From an uncultured Lachnospiraceae bacterium (GTDB lineage: Bacteria > Bacillota > Clostridia > Lachnospirales > Lachnospiraceae), in the NCBI GenBank assembly GCA_910577175.1, contig CAJTLU010000001.1, positions 1-64,000 on the forward strand: DNA of 64,000 nucleotides, in the 5' to 3' direction. Both the position numbers and the translations under genes were made by a program. The notes under the pieces were generated by a model. It was not told the DNA's origin, ran no database searches, and was given only the letters and a program-made list of their open reading frames with translations. This document shows, piece after piece, positions 48,584 through 57,590 of the stretch. Numbering within the stretch: the first letter of the stretch is position 1; every line of letters starts with the position of its first letter.

Positions 48584-49584
48584 TTTTTCCGAAATGGATT
48601 CAAAAAGGAGATTGTATCGGGGTGACGGCATGTTCTGCGGGAAAGACGGAGCCTGTGGATTTCGTCCGGCTGGATTCTGCCGCAAGACAGATGGAGCGCC
48701 GCGGCTACCGTGTGTTTGAGACTCCGGATACAAGAAAAAATGAAAAGGGGAGAAGCGCCCCGGCAAGGGTACGCGCAGAGGAGCTGCATTCTCTGGCGGA
48801 GCGTCCGGAGGTTTCCTGGGTCGTGCAGGCATCCGGAGGGGATTACCTTGCCGAGATGCTTTCTTATACGGATTTTGAAAGAATCGGGCGGAATCCGAAA
48901 TGGTACCAGGGCTATTCCGACCCGACCGGGCTTTTGTTTTCCATTACGACAAACTGTGATATGGCGACGGTGTATGCCGGTAATTTTTGCGATTTCGGAA
49001 TGGAGTTGTGGCATAAAAGTCTGGAAGAAAATCTTGCGTTGTTAGAGGGGGCGCCGCTTGTGCAAAGGAGCTTTCCGCTTTATAGGGACGGCTTTGCAGA
49101 GCGTGTGACCGGGCTTGAGGACTTTCAGGAGGATACCCCGGTATACTGGGAGAGCGGAGGACAGCCTGTAAGAATGTCAGGCCGTCTTTTAGGCGGGTGC
49201 CTGGACGTTTTGCTGAACCTTGTCGGGACAAGGTTTGATAAAACAAAAGAGTGGTGCGAGCGATACAGGGAGGATGGGGTTTTGTGGTATCTGGAAAGCT
49301 TTGCACTGAGTGCGGAGCAGCTGACCTGCGGTCTCTGGAACTTAAAGGAGGCGGGCTGGTTTCAGCATGCACGCGGCTTTGTCTTTGGCAGACCGGCGTT
49401 CTTTTCCAGTGAAAACGGAATCGGGTACAGGGAAGCCGTGGAGGCGGTACTTGGAGAGCTTTTAGTTCCGGTGGTATATGAAGCGGATATCGGCCATAAG
49501 GCGCCGCGTATGACAATGATAAACGGTGCTCTTGCACAGCTTTTTGTAGCGGACGGAAGAGGGGAACTAAAAGTAACGTGTTAG
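48580..49584 (+). CDS. S66-family peptidase (LD-carboxypeptidase/MccF-like)
   Basis: A 334-residue serine peptidase. The nucleophile lies in QGYSDPTGLLF (G-x-S-D), preceded by VQASGGDYLAEML, and the catalytic His is near the end in DIGHKAPRM. S66 enzymes either trim the terminal D-Ala from peptidoglycan tetrapeptides (LdcA) or cleave peptidyl-nucleotides (MccF self-immunity). Coupling to dapF (overlap ATGA) favours a wall-recycling role. It has no signal peptide, so it is cytoplasmic. Confidence 0.88.
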   Translation: MIFPKWIQKGDCIGVTACSAGKTEPVDFVRLDSAARQMERRGYRVFETPDTRKNEKGRSAPARVRAEELHSLAERPEVSWVVQASGGDYLAEMLSYTDFERIGRNPKWYQGYSDPTGLLFSITTNCDMATVYAGNFCDFGMELWHKSLEENLALLEGAPLVQRSFPLYRDGFAERVTGLEDFQEDTPVYWESGGQPVRMSGRLLGGCLDVLLNLVGTRFDKTKEWCERYREDGVLWYLESFALSAEQLTCGLWNLKEAGWFQHARGFVFGRPAFFSSENGIGYREAVEAVLGELLVPVVYEADIGHKAPRMTMINGALAQLFVADGRGELKVTC

Positions 49585-49621
49585 CCGGTGCTTACGGCTT
49601 TCCTACAGAGGAAGAAGGGTT

Positions 49622-51766
49622 ATGATGGAACAGGAAAAAGAGTCTGCGGCAGAGAAGCTGCCGGAGTTTTTAGAAGAGCAGGAGAAGGAAGAGGAAAAAC
49701 AGGGAAGAAAAACATGGAGGGACGGTCTGCCGGGGGGCAGCGAGATTTTTCCGCGTTTTTGCTATTTTCCTGTCGTGTGTTTGTTTTCAGAGCTTATTCT
49801 GAGGCTTTGTGTCTACCGGGAGTTTCCGGAGGGAACGATGGCGGCGGCCGTTTTTGCGCTTGCCTTCGGTTGTATTTGGAATTTGCTGACGCTTTGCTTT
49901 CCGGCAGTGCTGAACCGGGTGTTTCATTATCTTGGCCTGATGGTCGTTGCGTTGTATGGCAGCGTGCAGCTGATTTATTTTACGGTATTCGGCCGTTTCT
50001 TTTTCTTCCGTCTTGCGACCGGAGTGGGAACGGATGTCTGGGAGTTCCGGCAGCAGATTTTCCATACGATAGCCGCAAGGTGGTACGGAATTGTGCTGCT
50101 GTTTGTACCGCTTGTCCTGCGGATTGTGCTGGATATCCGGGGCATGGGCTTTCGGAAGCTTTCGGTAAAGGCGGCTTTGGTCAGTGCAGGCGGGGGAATG
50201 GTCTGTTACCTCGGCTTTCTGACGCTTCTTTTTGCAGGTGGAAAGGCGCTTTATTCCGGATGGAATTTGTACTTTCACGAATGGGAAGCAATGCTTGGCA
50301 CACAGAGGCTCGGATTTTTTGTCGCTGCCGGAAAGGATGTCAGGAATTCACTGTTTGGCGGGGACGACGACCTGACGGAGCTTCTGGTACATATAACGCC
50401 GACTCCGGTTGTAAAAGAAGAAAGTCCGACTCCCGTTCCGACCCCGGTTGTAAAAGAGGAGGACCCGGAAGAGCCGACAGGGCTTCCGACGGCAACCGCA
50501 ACGCCGACCCCGACGCCGCAGCCGCAGCAATTCCATGAATTGTATGATTTTGCGAAGCTGGCAGAAGAGGAAGAAAACGAAAAGATAAAAACCCTGCATA
50601 CTTATTTTGCAGGGCAGTCTGCGGACCCGGAGAATGAATATACGGGAATGTTTGAGGGTTATAATCTGATTATGCTGACGGCAGAGGGCTTTTCGCCGTG
50701 GGCGGTAGATAAGGAGCTGACGCCGACGCTTTACCGGCTGACGCACAGCGGTTTTGTTTTTGAGAACTTTTATACCCCGCTCTGGTATACCAGTACCAGC
50801 GACGGGGAGTATGTGGCATGTACCGGGCTGATTCCGGACGGGGCAAACAGCATGACGCGTTCCGCGAAAAACGATATGCGGTTTGCATTCGGACGCCAGT
50901 TTGCAAAGGAGGGATATCTGACCCTTGCCTACCATAACCACTCTTATAGCTATTATCACAGGGACCAGTCGCATCCGAATCTCGGCTACACCTATAAGGG
51001 GATTGGAAACGGCCTGGTACTGGAGAGCAACTGCTGGCCGCGTTCCGACCTGGAGATGATGCAGGCAACGCTACCGGAGTATATCGATAAGGGGCCGTTC
51101 CATGTCTATTATATGACGGTCAGTGGTCATATGGAGTATACGTTCATCGGCAATTCTATGGCGGCCCGGAACCGGGATGTGGTAAAGGACATGCCGTATT
51201 CCGATAATGCAAGGGCATACCTTGCCTGCAATTATGAGCTGGAAAAGGCGCTGACGTATTTGTTAGAGCAGCTGGAGGAGGCAGGAATTGCAGACCGCAC
51301 AGTAATTGCCCTTTCCGCAGACCACTATCCGTACGGCTTAGAGAAGCAGTACATCGACGAGCTGGCAGGGCATACGGTGGAAGAAAACTTTGAATTATAC
51401 AAGAACTATTTCATTCTCTGGAGTGCCGGGATGAAGGAAACCATAACGGTAGATAAGTATTGCTCAAGTCTTGACATTGCGCCGACGATTGCCAACCTGT
51501 TCGGGCTTTCCTATGACTCGAGACTGTATGTGGGCCAGGACATTTTTTCCGACCGGGAAGGTCTTGTGATTTTTGATAATAAGCGATTCCTGACCGATAC
51601 GGTGTCCTATAATACGGCAAACGGGAAGTCAGAGCCGATAAACGGGGCGGTCGTAACAAAAGAATACCTTGAGGAAAGGCTGAGAGAGGTAAAGCAGAAG
51701 TTTACCGCATCCAAGGGGATTCTGGTCAATGACTACTTCTCCTATCTGCCGGAGCTTAAGGAGTGA
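49622..51766 (+). CDS. LtaS-like membrane sulfatase-fold enzyme
   Basis: A 714-residue protein with five N-terminal transmembrane helices (first FPRFCYFPVVCLFSELIL). A Pro/Thr/Glu-rich linker at about 255-300 follows, with two copies of TPVVKEE, then an extracellular sulfatase-type domain. NLIMLTAEGFSPWAVDK opens the metal site, WYTSTSDGEYVACTGLIP holds the probable nucleophilic Thr, and ALSADHYPYGL holds metal-binding Asp-His. This is the plan of lipoteichoic-acid synthases and related glycerophosphate transferases. GAAGAAGGGTT lies before the start; a second ATG follows directly. Confidence 0.88.
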   Translation: MMEQEKESAAEKLPEFLEEQEKEEEKQGRKTWRDGLPGGSEIFPRFCYFPVVCLFSELILRLCVYREFPEGTMAAAVFALAFGCIWNLLTLCFPAVLNRVFHYLGLMVVALYGSVQLIYFTVFGRFFFFRLATGVGTDVWEFRQQIFHTIAARWYGIVLLFVPLVLRIVLDIRGMGFRKLSVKAALVSAGGGMVCYLGFLTLLFAGGKALYSGWNLYFHEWEAMLGTQRLGFFVAAGKDVRNSLFGGDDDLTELLVHITPTPVVKEESPTPVPTPVVKEEDPEEPTGLPTATATPTPTPQPQQFHELYDFAKLAEEEENEKIKTLHTYFAGQSADPENEYTGMFEGYNLIMLTAEGFSPWAVDKELTPTLYRLTHSGFVFENFYTPLWYTSTSDGEYVACTGLIPDGANSMTRSAKNDMRFAFGRQFAKEGYLTLAYHNHSYSYYHRDQSHPNLGYTYKGIGNGLVLESNCWPRSDLEMMQATLPEYIDKGPFHVYYMTVSGHMEYTFIGNSMAARNRDVVKDMPYSDNARAYLACNYELEKALTYLLEQLEEAGIADRTVIALSADHYPYGLEKQYIDELAGHTVEENFELYKNYFILWSAGMKETITVDKYCSSLDIAPTIANLFGLSYDSRLYVGQDIFSDREGLVIFDNKRFLTDTVSYNTANGKSEPINGAVVTKEYLEERLREVKQKFTASKGILVNDYFSYLPELKE

Positions 51767-51820
51767 CAGGATGTAAGGCGGCAGTTCTCTGAGTTTCCGC
51801 ATTTTTAACAGGTTTAAAAG

Positions 51821-52003
51821 TCCCGGTAGCTATGCCGCAGCTTCATTTTGCATGCGCTTAGCTCCACCGGACTTCCTCTAAGAGCTGTTAAGCCACTCGG
51901 TAGCGGCCTCGTGCCTAACCAGCTCTAAGAGGTGATTCTGGTTCCGCTAAAAACGCGGCCCTTCGGACAAATGCAAAATAAAGCTGCGGCATAGTTACCG
52001 GGA
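51821..52003. repeat. Family A structured intergenic element, copy 2
   Basis: The outer arms 51821-51853 and 51971-52003 are complementary at 31 of 33 positions. The core from CCGG at 51867 to 51979 differs from copy 1 at about nine of 114 positions, but the arms have a different sequence, so complementarity rather than sequence has been kept. It lies between the convergent LtaS-like and cold-shock genes. The left flank also shares TGAGTTTCCGCA with copy 1 (TGAGTTTTCGCA). Confidence 0.75.
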
Positions 52004-52060
52004 CGCAACCCCGCATATAAAAGGCGGCAAATTAGGGAGAGTTCCGGATTTTCTATAGAG

Positions 52061-52095
52061 CAGAAAAGGGGCTGACGCCGGAAACGTCAGCCCCT
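52061..52095 (-). terminator. Terminator of the cold-shock gene
   Basis: AGGGGCTGACG (52067-52077) pairs perfectly with CGTCAGCCCCT (52085-52095); on the minus strand TTTTCTG follows the stem. Confidence 0.85.
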
Positions 52096-52114
52096 CTGGT
52101 TTTGGAATCGGGAA

Positions 52115-52312
52115 TTACAGCTTTGTAACATTAGCGGCCTGCGGCCCCTTTTCGCCTGTTACTACGTCAAACGATACCTTATCGCCTTCTTCAAGGACCT
52201 TAAAACCGTCCATGTTCAGCGCGGAATAGTGTACGAAGACGTCTGTTCCGGTTTCATCGGAAATAAAACCAAACCCCTTTTTTGCATTGAACCACTTAAC
52301 TGTTCCGTTCAT
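52115..52312 (-). CDS. Cold-shock protein
   Basis: A 65-residue single-domain nucleic-acid chaperone: NGTVKWFNAKKGFGFI holds RNP1 and VFVHYSAL holds RNP2. It melts RNA structure at low temperature and during growth. GGAGGAACACAGG precedes the ATG at 52312. The 5' leader is about 55 bases. It is a single-gene unit with its own promoter and terminator. Confidence 0.96.
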   Translation of the reverse strand: MNGTVKWFNAKKGFGFISDETGTDVFVHYSALNMDGFKVLEEGDKVSFDVVTGEKGPQAANVTKL

Positions 52313-52374
52313 CCTGTGTTCCTCCCCGAAATTTAAAATGGAATTGAATTAACCGTAGATAACGGTCTATCTTT

Positions 52375-52403
52375 AAAATAGCATAAATAGATAAAATTGT
52401 CAA
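52375..52403 (-). promoter_or_regulatory. Cold-shock gene promoter
   Basis: On the minus strand TTGACA (52403-52398) and TATTTT (52380-52375) are 17 bases apart. Confidence 0.7.
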
Positions 52404-52478
52404 TGATACTGCCACTTTTTATGGATTTTTTGCACGTAATGTGGTAAGATAAGCAAAAAGGTAAAAAGGAGAAACAGT

Positions 52479-55421
52479 ATGGGTCGTGTGATAAGAGATA
52501 CGGAGACATTAAAAGATTTGGCTGCCTATGAAATTATTTCAGAGGAGGCATTGCCGGATATTTCCGGCTTTGGCATCGTGCTGCGGCATAAAAAGTCGGG
52601 TGCGCGGGTTGTTCTGGTCTCCAATGATGATAATAATAAAGTATTTTGCATCGGTTTCCGTACGCCGCCCGAGGATTCTACCGGTGTTGCACATATTTTA
52701 GAGCATTCAGTCCTCTGCGGCTCTGAGAGGTTCCCGTCCAAGGACCCGTTTGCAGAGCTGGCGAAGGGCTCCCTGAACACATTTTTAAACGCTATGACCT
52801 ATCCGGACAAGACGATTTATCCGGTGGCAAGCTGCAATGAGAAGGACCTTGCCAATCTGATGGAGGTTTACATGGATGCGGTACTGTTCCCGAACATCTA
52901 TCACCGGAAGGAAATCTTTCTGCAGGAGGGCTGGCACTACGAGTTAGAGGATGTAGCGTCGCCGCTGTCTTATAACGGTGTGGTTTACAGCGAAATGAAG
53001 GGAGCATTTTCCAATCCGGAACAGCTTCTTTATTCGGAGATGGAGCAGGCGCTGTTCCCGGATACGGCATACGGGACAGAGTCAGGCGGCGACCCGGATG
53101 TGATTCCGCAGCTGACCTATGAGCAGTTTTTAGAGTTTCACAGGCGCTATTATCATCCGGTCAACAGCTACATTTATCTCTATGGAAATATGGATATGAG
53201 AGAGCGGTTAGAGTGGCTGGACCGGGCATATCTGAGCCGTTTCGACCGGATTGAGTTAGACTCGTCCCTAAAGGAGCAGGCGCCGTTTTGTAAAAGAAAA
53301 GAGATAGAGAAGCATTATTCCGTCAATACGCCGGAGGAGGCGAAGGATGCTGCGCATTTTTCCTACAGCGCGGTTTTGGAAGCGGGTTGCGGAGTTGAAA
53401 AGGAAACGGCATTTTCCGTGCTTTGCAATGCTTTGTTTAATACGGAGGGAGCTCCGGTGAAGGAGGCGTTAATTAAGGCGGGCATCGGTCAGGACAGTTA
53501 CGCTATGTTTAACGACGCAATGCTGCAGCCGCTTTTCTCGCTTGTAGTAAAAAATGCGCCTGCGGAGAAGGCAGAGGAGTTTAAGACACTTGTATTGCAG
53601 ACGCTTGCTGCGTGCGTGAAGAAGGGAATTGATAAAAAGTCCCTGTATGCGGCGTTGAATCAGATAGAATTTACATGCAGGGAGGCAGATACCGGCCGAT
53701 ATCCGAAGGGTCTGGTGTATGGGCAGATGATTCTTGCCAAATGGCTGTATGATGAAAACAGGTTGTTTGACAATATCAAGTGGTCCCCGGTGTTTGAAAA
53801 GCTTCGCGGACTGATTGCCACGGATTATTTTGAACAGCTTGTGCAGAAGTATCTTATTGACAATACGCATACTGCATTTTTAACGCTGCTTCCGGAGGCA
53901 GGACTGCTTGCCAGAAAAGAGACGGCTTTAAAGGAAAAGCTTTCCGCTTACCGGGATAGTCTCCCGGAGAAGGAACTGTCGGAGCTGGCGGCACAGACGA
54001 AGGCATTAAAGAAGTATCAGGAGGAGCCGTCTACGCCGGAAGAGCTTGCGGCGATTCCAAGGCTGACAAGAGAGGATATTAAGCGGGAAGCCGACCCGTT
54101 TATCAATGAAGTGAAGAAAATGGGAGACATTACGGCGCTTCATCAGGAGCTGTTTACCAATGGCATTGCTTATGTAAAGCTTCTCTTTGATATGAAGAAT
54201 GTACCGGCAGAGCTGCTGCCATATTCCGCAATGCTTGCCCGGATTTTCGGAAGTATGGATACGAAGCAGCATGGCTATTTTGATTTGAATAACGAGCTTT
54301 CCATCCATACCGGCGGTATTTTTTCCAGCATTCTGGTATCCGCAGACTATGACAACATCCATCAGTACCGCGTGCATTTTCTGACGGAGGGCAAGGCGTT
54401 ATATGGAAAGCTGCCGGAGCTGTTTTCCTGCTTCCGTGAGCTTCTGACAGAGACTGTATTTGACAATCCTGCACGGATTCGTGAGATTTTGCGGATGCAA
54501 AAGAGCGGCTTTGAAAGCGACTTTATCGATATGGCACAGGGGGCGGCACTGCGGCGTGCAACCTCTTACTTTGCGGAGGTAGGCGTTGCCTGGGAGCAGA
54601 CGGCAGGAATCGGCTATTATGAGTTTATCTCAGAGCTGTTAGAGCATTTTGATGAGCGGAAGGAGGGGCTGGTAGCAAAGCTCCGTGAGACGTATGAATG
54701 CATTTTTGCAAAAGATGTCCTGACGCTTAGCGTGACGGCGGATGCCGAAGGCTATCGTCTCGCCGAAGAGCAGAGCGGGAGCCTGTTCGAAGCCTTTGCA
54801 GAGCATGCAAAGGGGAGCGGACTTGTGCTTGCCCCGGAGAAGAAAAACGAAGGCTTTATTACGCCGGGACAGGTGCAGTATGTATGCTGTGCAGGAGATT
54901 ACAGGGCGGCAGGGCTTTCGTATACCGGCGCTTATGATGTGCTTCGTACTGCAATGAACTATGGCTATCTCTGGAACAACGTGCGTGTGCTGGGCGGCGC
55001 CTACGGCGCAGCGCTGTTAGCAGTGGAAAACGGAAGAATAGCGTTTTATTCCTGGCGCGATCCGCACCTTGACCGGACGATGAAGGTTTACGAGGACGCG
55101 GTGGACTATATCGAGCATTTTGATGCCGATGAGGCAGAGATAACGAAGTATGTGATTGGTACAATGAGCGCTGTGGATATGCCGCGGAGTCCGCGTATGG
55201 AAGGCGAACGCGGAGTTACGGCATGGCTGACCGGAAACACATCGGCGTCCGTCCAGAAGCACCGGGAGGAGATACTGGATGTTACCGTGGAGGATATCCG
55301 GGCATTGGCAGCGGGAGTCCGCGCGATGCTTTCCCAGAACTGCTGCTGTACGATTGGTTCGGAGGCAAAGGTACGCGAGGATGCGGCGCGTTTCCTTACA
55401 GTGAAAGAATTGCTGCGCTAA
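52479..55421 (+). CDS. M16C insulinase-family metallopeptidase (PreP-like)
   Basis: A 980-residue zinc peptidase. The inverted zinc motif H72-x-x-E-H76 is in VAHILEHSVLCG, and GSLNTFLNAMTYPDKTIYPV follows, as in the M16C presequence-protease branch. Two halves close around the substrate to degrade small peptides. No signal peptide is seen, so it acts in the cytoplasm on peptides left by other proteases. AAAAGGAG precedes the ATG. era lies 39 bases downstream. Confidence 0.93.
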   Translation: MGRVIRDTETLKDLAAYEIISEEALPDISGFGIVLRHKKSGARVVLVSNDDNNKVFCIGFRTPPEDSTGVAHILEHSVLCGSERFPSKDPFAELAKGSLNTFLNAMTYPDKTIYPVASCNEKDLANLMEVYMDAVLFPNIYHRKEIFLQEGWHYELEDVASPLSYNGVVYSEMKGAFSNPEQLLYSEMEQALFPDTAYGTESGGDPDVIPQLTYEQFLEFHRRYYHPVNSYIYLYGNMDMRERLEWLDRAYLSRFDRIELDSSLKEQAPFCKRKEIEKHYSVNTPEEAKDAAHFSYSAVLEAGCGVEKETAFSVLCNALFNTEGAPVKEALIKAGIGQDSYAMFNDAMLQPLFSLVVKNAPAEKAEEFKTLVLQTLAACVKKGIDKKSLYAALNQIEFTCREADTGRYPKGLVYGQMILAKWLYDENRLFDNIKWSPVFEKLRGLIATDYFEQLVQKYLIDNTHTAFLTLLPEAGLLARKETALKEKLSAYRDSLPEKELSELAAQTKALKKYQEEPSTPEELAAIPRLTREDIKREADPFINEVKKMGDITALHQELFTNGIAYVKLLFDMKNVPAELLPYSAMLARIFGSMDTKQHGYFDLNNELSIHTGGIFSSILVSADYDNIHQYRVHFLTEGKALYGKLPELFSCFRELLTETVFDNPARIREILRMQKSGFESDFIDMAQGAALRRATSYFAEVGVAWEQTAGIGYYEFISELLEHFDERKEGLVAKLRETYECIFAKDVLTLSVTADAEGYRLAEEQSGSLFEAFAEHAKGSGLVLAPEKKNEGFITPGQVQYVCCAGDYRAAGLSYTGAYDVLRTAMNYGYLWNNVRVLGGAYGAALLAVENGRIAFYSWRDPHLDRTMKVYEDAVDYIEHFDADEAEITKYVIGTMSAVDMPRSPRMEGERGVTAWLTGNTSASVQKHREEILDVTVEDIRALAAGVRAMLSQNCCCTIGSEAKVREDAARFLTVKELLR

Positions 55422-55460
55422 GCAGGAGCGAGGATAAGGCAGGGAAACGGAGAAAAGACC

Positions 55461-56408
55461 ATGGCACAGGAAAAAGGGAAACAAAAGAGGGCAGGAAGCA
55501 GGGAAAAGGGTTTTCGTTCCGGCTTTGCCGCGCTGATTGGCAGGCCGAACGTAGGAAAGTCCACGTTAATGAACCACCTGATTAAGCAAAAGATTGCGAT
55601 TACCTCCAATAAGCCACAGACAACCAGAAACCGCATCCAGACAGTCTATACCGACGAACGGGGACAGATTATTTTTCTGGATACGCCGGGGATTCATAAG
55701 GCGAAGAATAAGCTCGGTGAGTATATGGTGAATGTGGCGGAGGGAACGCTTTCGGAGGTGGATGTGATTCTCTGGCTGGTAGAGCCGGGCAGTTACATCG
55801 GCGCAGGAGAAGAGCATATCCTCGAGGTGCTGCGCCGCACCGAAACGCCGGTTGTGTTAGTCATTAATAAAATCGATACCGTAGAAAAGGCGGCGGTTGA
55901 GAAGGCAGAGGAGATGTACCGCAGCCGGTATCCGTTTGCGGCGGTGGCAAAGGTCAGCGCGCTTCGCAGCCACAATGTCGATAAGCTGCAGTCGTTACTG
56001 TTTTCACTGCTTCCAGAGGGGCCGATGTATTATGACGAGGAAACGGTGACCGACCAGCCGGAGCGTCAGATTGCGGCAGAGATTATAAGGGAGAAGGCAC
56101 TGCGTCTCCTGGACGATGAAATACCACATGGGATTGCGGTGGCAATCGAGCGGATGAAAGAGCGTCCCGACGGCAGACTGGTCGATATCGACGCGACAAT
56201 TATCTGCGAGCGGGATTCCCATAAAGGAATCATTATCGGCAAGCAGGGCGCAATGTTAAAGCGGATTGGTACGGAGGCGAGAAAGGAAATCGAGCTTCTA
56301 TTTGAGTACCATGTCAACCTGAAGCTGTGGGTAAAGGTAAAGAAGGACTGGCGGGACAGCGATTTTCTTCTGAAAAATTACGGCTATGCGGAACAGCCGG
56401 AAGAATAA
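55461..56408 (+). CDS. era: GTPase Era
   Basis: A 315-residue GTPase of ribosome small-subunit maturation. G1 GRPNVGKST, G3 DTPG and G4 NKID are intact, and a C-terminal KH domain carries IIGKQGAMLKRIGTEARKEI. The N-terminus has an extra 20 basic residues (MAQEKGKQKRAGSREKGFRS); an internal start is possible but has no better ribosome binding site. It is followed by a YqzL-like small ORF and recO, the usual Firmicutes order. Confidence 0.95.
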   Translation: MAQEKGKQKRAGSREKGFRSGFAALIGRPNVGKSTLMNHLIKQKIAITSNKPQTTRNRIQTVYTDERGQIIFLDTPGIHKAKNKLGEYMVNVAEGTLSEVDVILWLVEPGSYIGAGEEHILEVLRRTETPVVLVINKIDTVEKAAVEKAEEMYRSRYPFAAVAKVSALRSHNVDKLQSLLFSLLPEGPMYYDEETVTDQPERQIAAEIIREKALRLLDDEIPHGIAVAIERMKERPDGRLVDIDATIICERDSHKGIIIGKQGAMLKRIGTEARKEIELLFEYHVNLKLWVKVKKDWRDSDFLLKNYGYAEQPEE

Positions 56409-56618
56409 AAGGAAGCGCAGCCTTCTCCTGTGTCAAGCCCCAATTTTGTTTCTTTGTATAGGATATTTTTATCAGCGTATTTTGCAGGCATCCGGGGAAG
56501 CTAATTACAGAGTGGTAAGAGAAAGAAATAGAGCGGATTTTTTACTTCGCTGGGTGTAACAGACCAAGAGTAAGGTCAGGGCAGAACCGGAAAGAATACA
56601 AAATGCGGGGGTACAAAA
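56409..56618 (+). other. Intergenic region after era; nothing recognised
   Basis: About 210 bases. A weak AGAAGG/CCTTCT type stem lies just after the era stop. No open frame with a ribosome binding site and no clear promoter was found. Confidence 0.3.
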
Positions 56619-56798
56619 ATGGAAGAAGAGTGTTGGGTACGTTTTATGGCAACAGGCAGTGTAGCGGATTATTTGTTTTACCGTGAAGCGGTGGAACAGC
56701 AAAACAGACAGGAACAGACGGTACAGGGAGAGTCCTATGACGGAGAGCATTACAGTGACGGGAATCATATTGTCGGCGCAGCCAATCGGGGAATATGA
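56619..56798 (+). CDS. YqzL-like small protein
   Basis: A 59-residue frame beginning MEEECWVRFMATGSVADYLF, then YREAVEQQNR. Its position between era and recO and its pattern (W-x-x-F near the start, then TGS...YLF-x-E) match Bacillus YqzL, a small protein of unknown function at the same place. GCGGGGG lies upstream of the ATG. It overlaps the first 62 bases of recO in another frame, so it may serve to couple translation of recO. It is short enough to be missed by default gene calling. Confidence 0.7.
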   Translation: MEEECWVRFMATGSVADYLFYREAVEQQNRQEQTVQGESYDGEHYSDGNHIVGAANRGI

Positions 56799-57543
56799 CC
56801 GGAGGCTGGTCCTGCTGACAAAAGAGAGAGGAAAACTTGCTGCATTTGCAAAAGGAGCGCGCCGTCCGACGGCCGCGCTGCTTGGCAGCAGCCAGCCCTT
56901 TGCGTTTGGAAAGTTTACCTTGTATGAGGGCAGAAGCTCCTATACGTTGCAGACTGCAGAGGTGGAGAATTATTTTGCAGAGTTGCGGAACGACCTGGTG
57001 ACGGTATATTACGGCATATATTTCTGCGAATTTGCCGAAGCGGTAACAAGGGAGGGACTTCCGGCAAAGGAGGAGCTGAAGGTTTTGTACCGTTCGCTCG
57101 GTGCGCTGTTAAAGCCGTCAATCGGAGTGAAGCTGGTGCGTGCCGTGTTTGAACTGAAAATGCTTTCCATCGGCGGCGTTTCGCCGCAGGTGTTTGAATG
57201 CATCCGGTGCAGGAAAAAAGAAGAGCTGCGCTGGTTTACCGCAAGAGGGGGCGGCTGTATTTGCGGGGGATGTGCAAAAAAGCCCCGGACAGCCGCTGTG
57301 CCGGAGGGCGGGGACGGTGCGGCTGCCGGAGAGGAGGACTTGCAGCCGGTATCGGCTTCTACGCTTTATACGATGCAGTACATCCTTTCTACACCAATTG
57401 AGAGCCTGTATACCTTTACTGTGACAGAGGAGGTGCTGTGGCAGTTAAAGAAAGTATTAAAGCAGTTCCAGACAGTACATATTGACCGTAGGTTCCAAAG
57501 CTTAGAGATGCTGGAAGAATTGACACAAAAGACAGGAAATTGA
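56737..57543 (+). CDS. recO: DNA repair protein RecO
   Basis: A 268-residue recombination mediator: an OB-fold N-terminal domain (VTGIILSAQPIGEYDRRLVL, then KGARRPTAALLG) followed by a helical domain with a four-cysteine zinc site (CIRCRKK and CICGGCAKK). RecO loads RecA with RecR. A Gly/Ala-rich insert of about 20 residues follows the zinc site. The ATG at 56737 follows AGGGAG; the longer frame has no ribosome binding site. It overlaps the YqzL-like ORF. Confidence 0.93.
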   Translation: MTESITVTGIILSAQPIGEYDRRLVLLTKERGKLAAFAKGARRPTAALLGSSQPFAFGKFTLYEGRSSYTLQTAEVENYFAELRNDLVTVYYGIYFCEFAEAVTREGLPAKEELKVLYRSLGALLKPSIGVKLVRAVFELKMLSIGGVSPQVFECIRCRKKEELRWFTARGGGCICGGCAKKPRTAAVPEGGDGAAAGEEDLQPVSASTLYTMQYILSTPIESLYTFTVTEEVLWQLKKVLKQFQTVHIDRRFQSLEMLEELTQKTGN

Positions 57544-57590
57544 AATGGCAGATGAAATTGAAAAACAAGAATTGAAGAAAGAGGACATGC

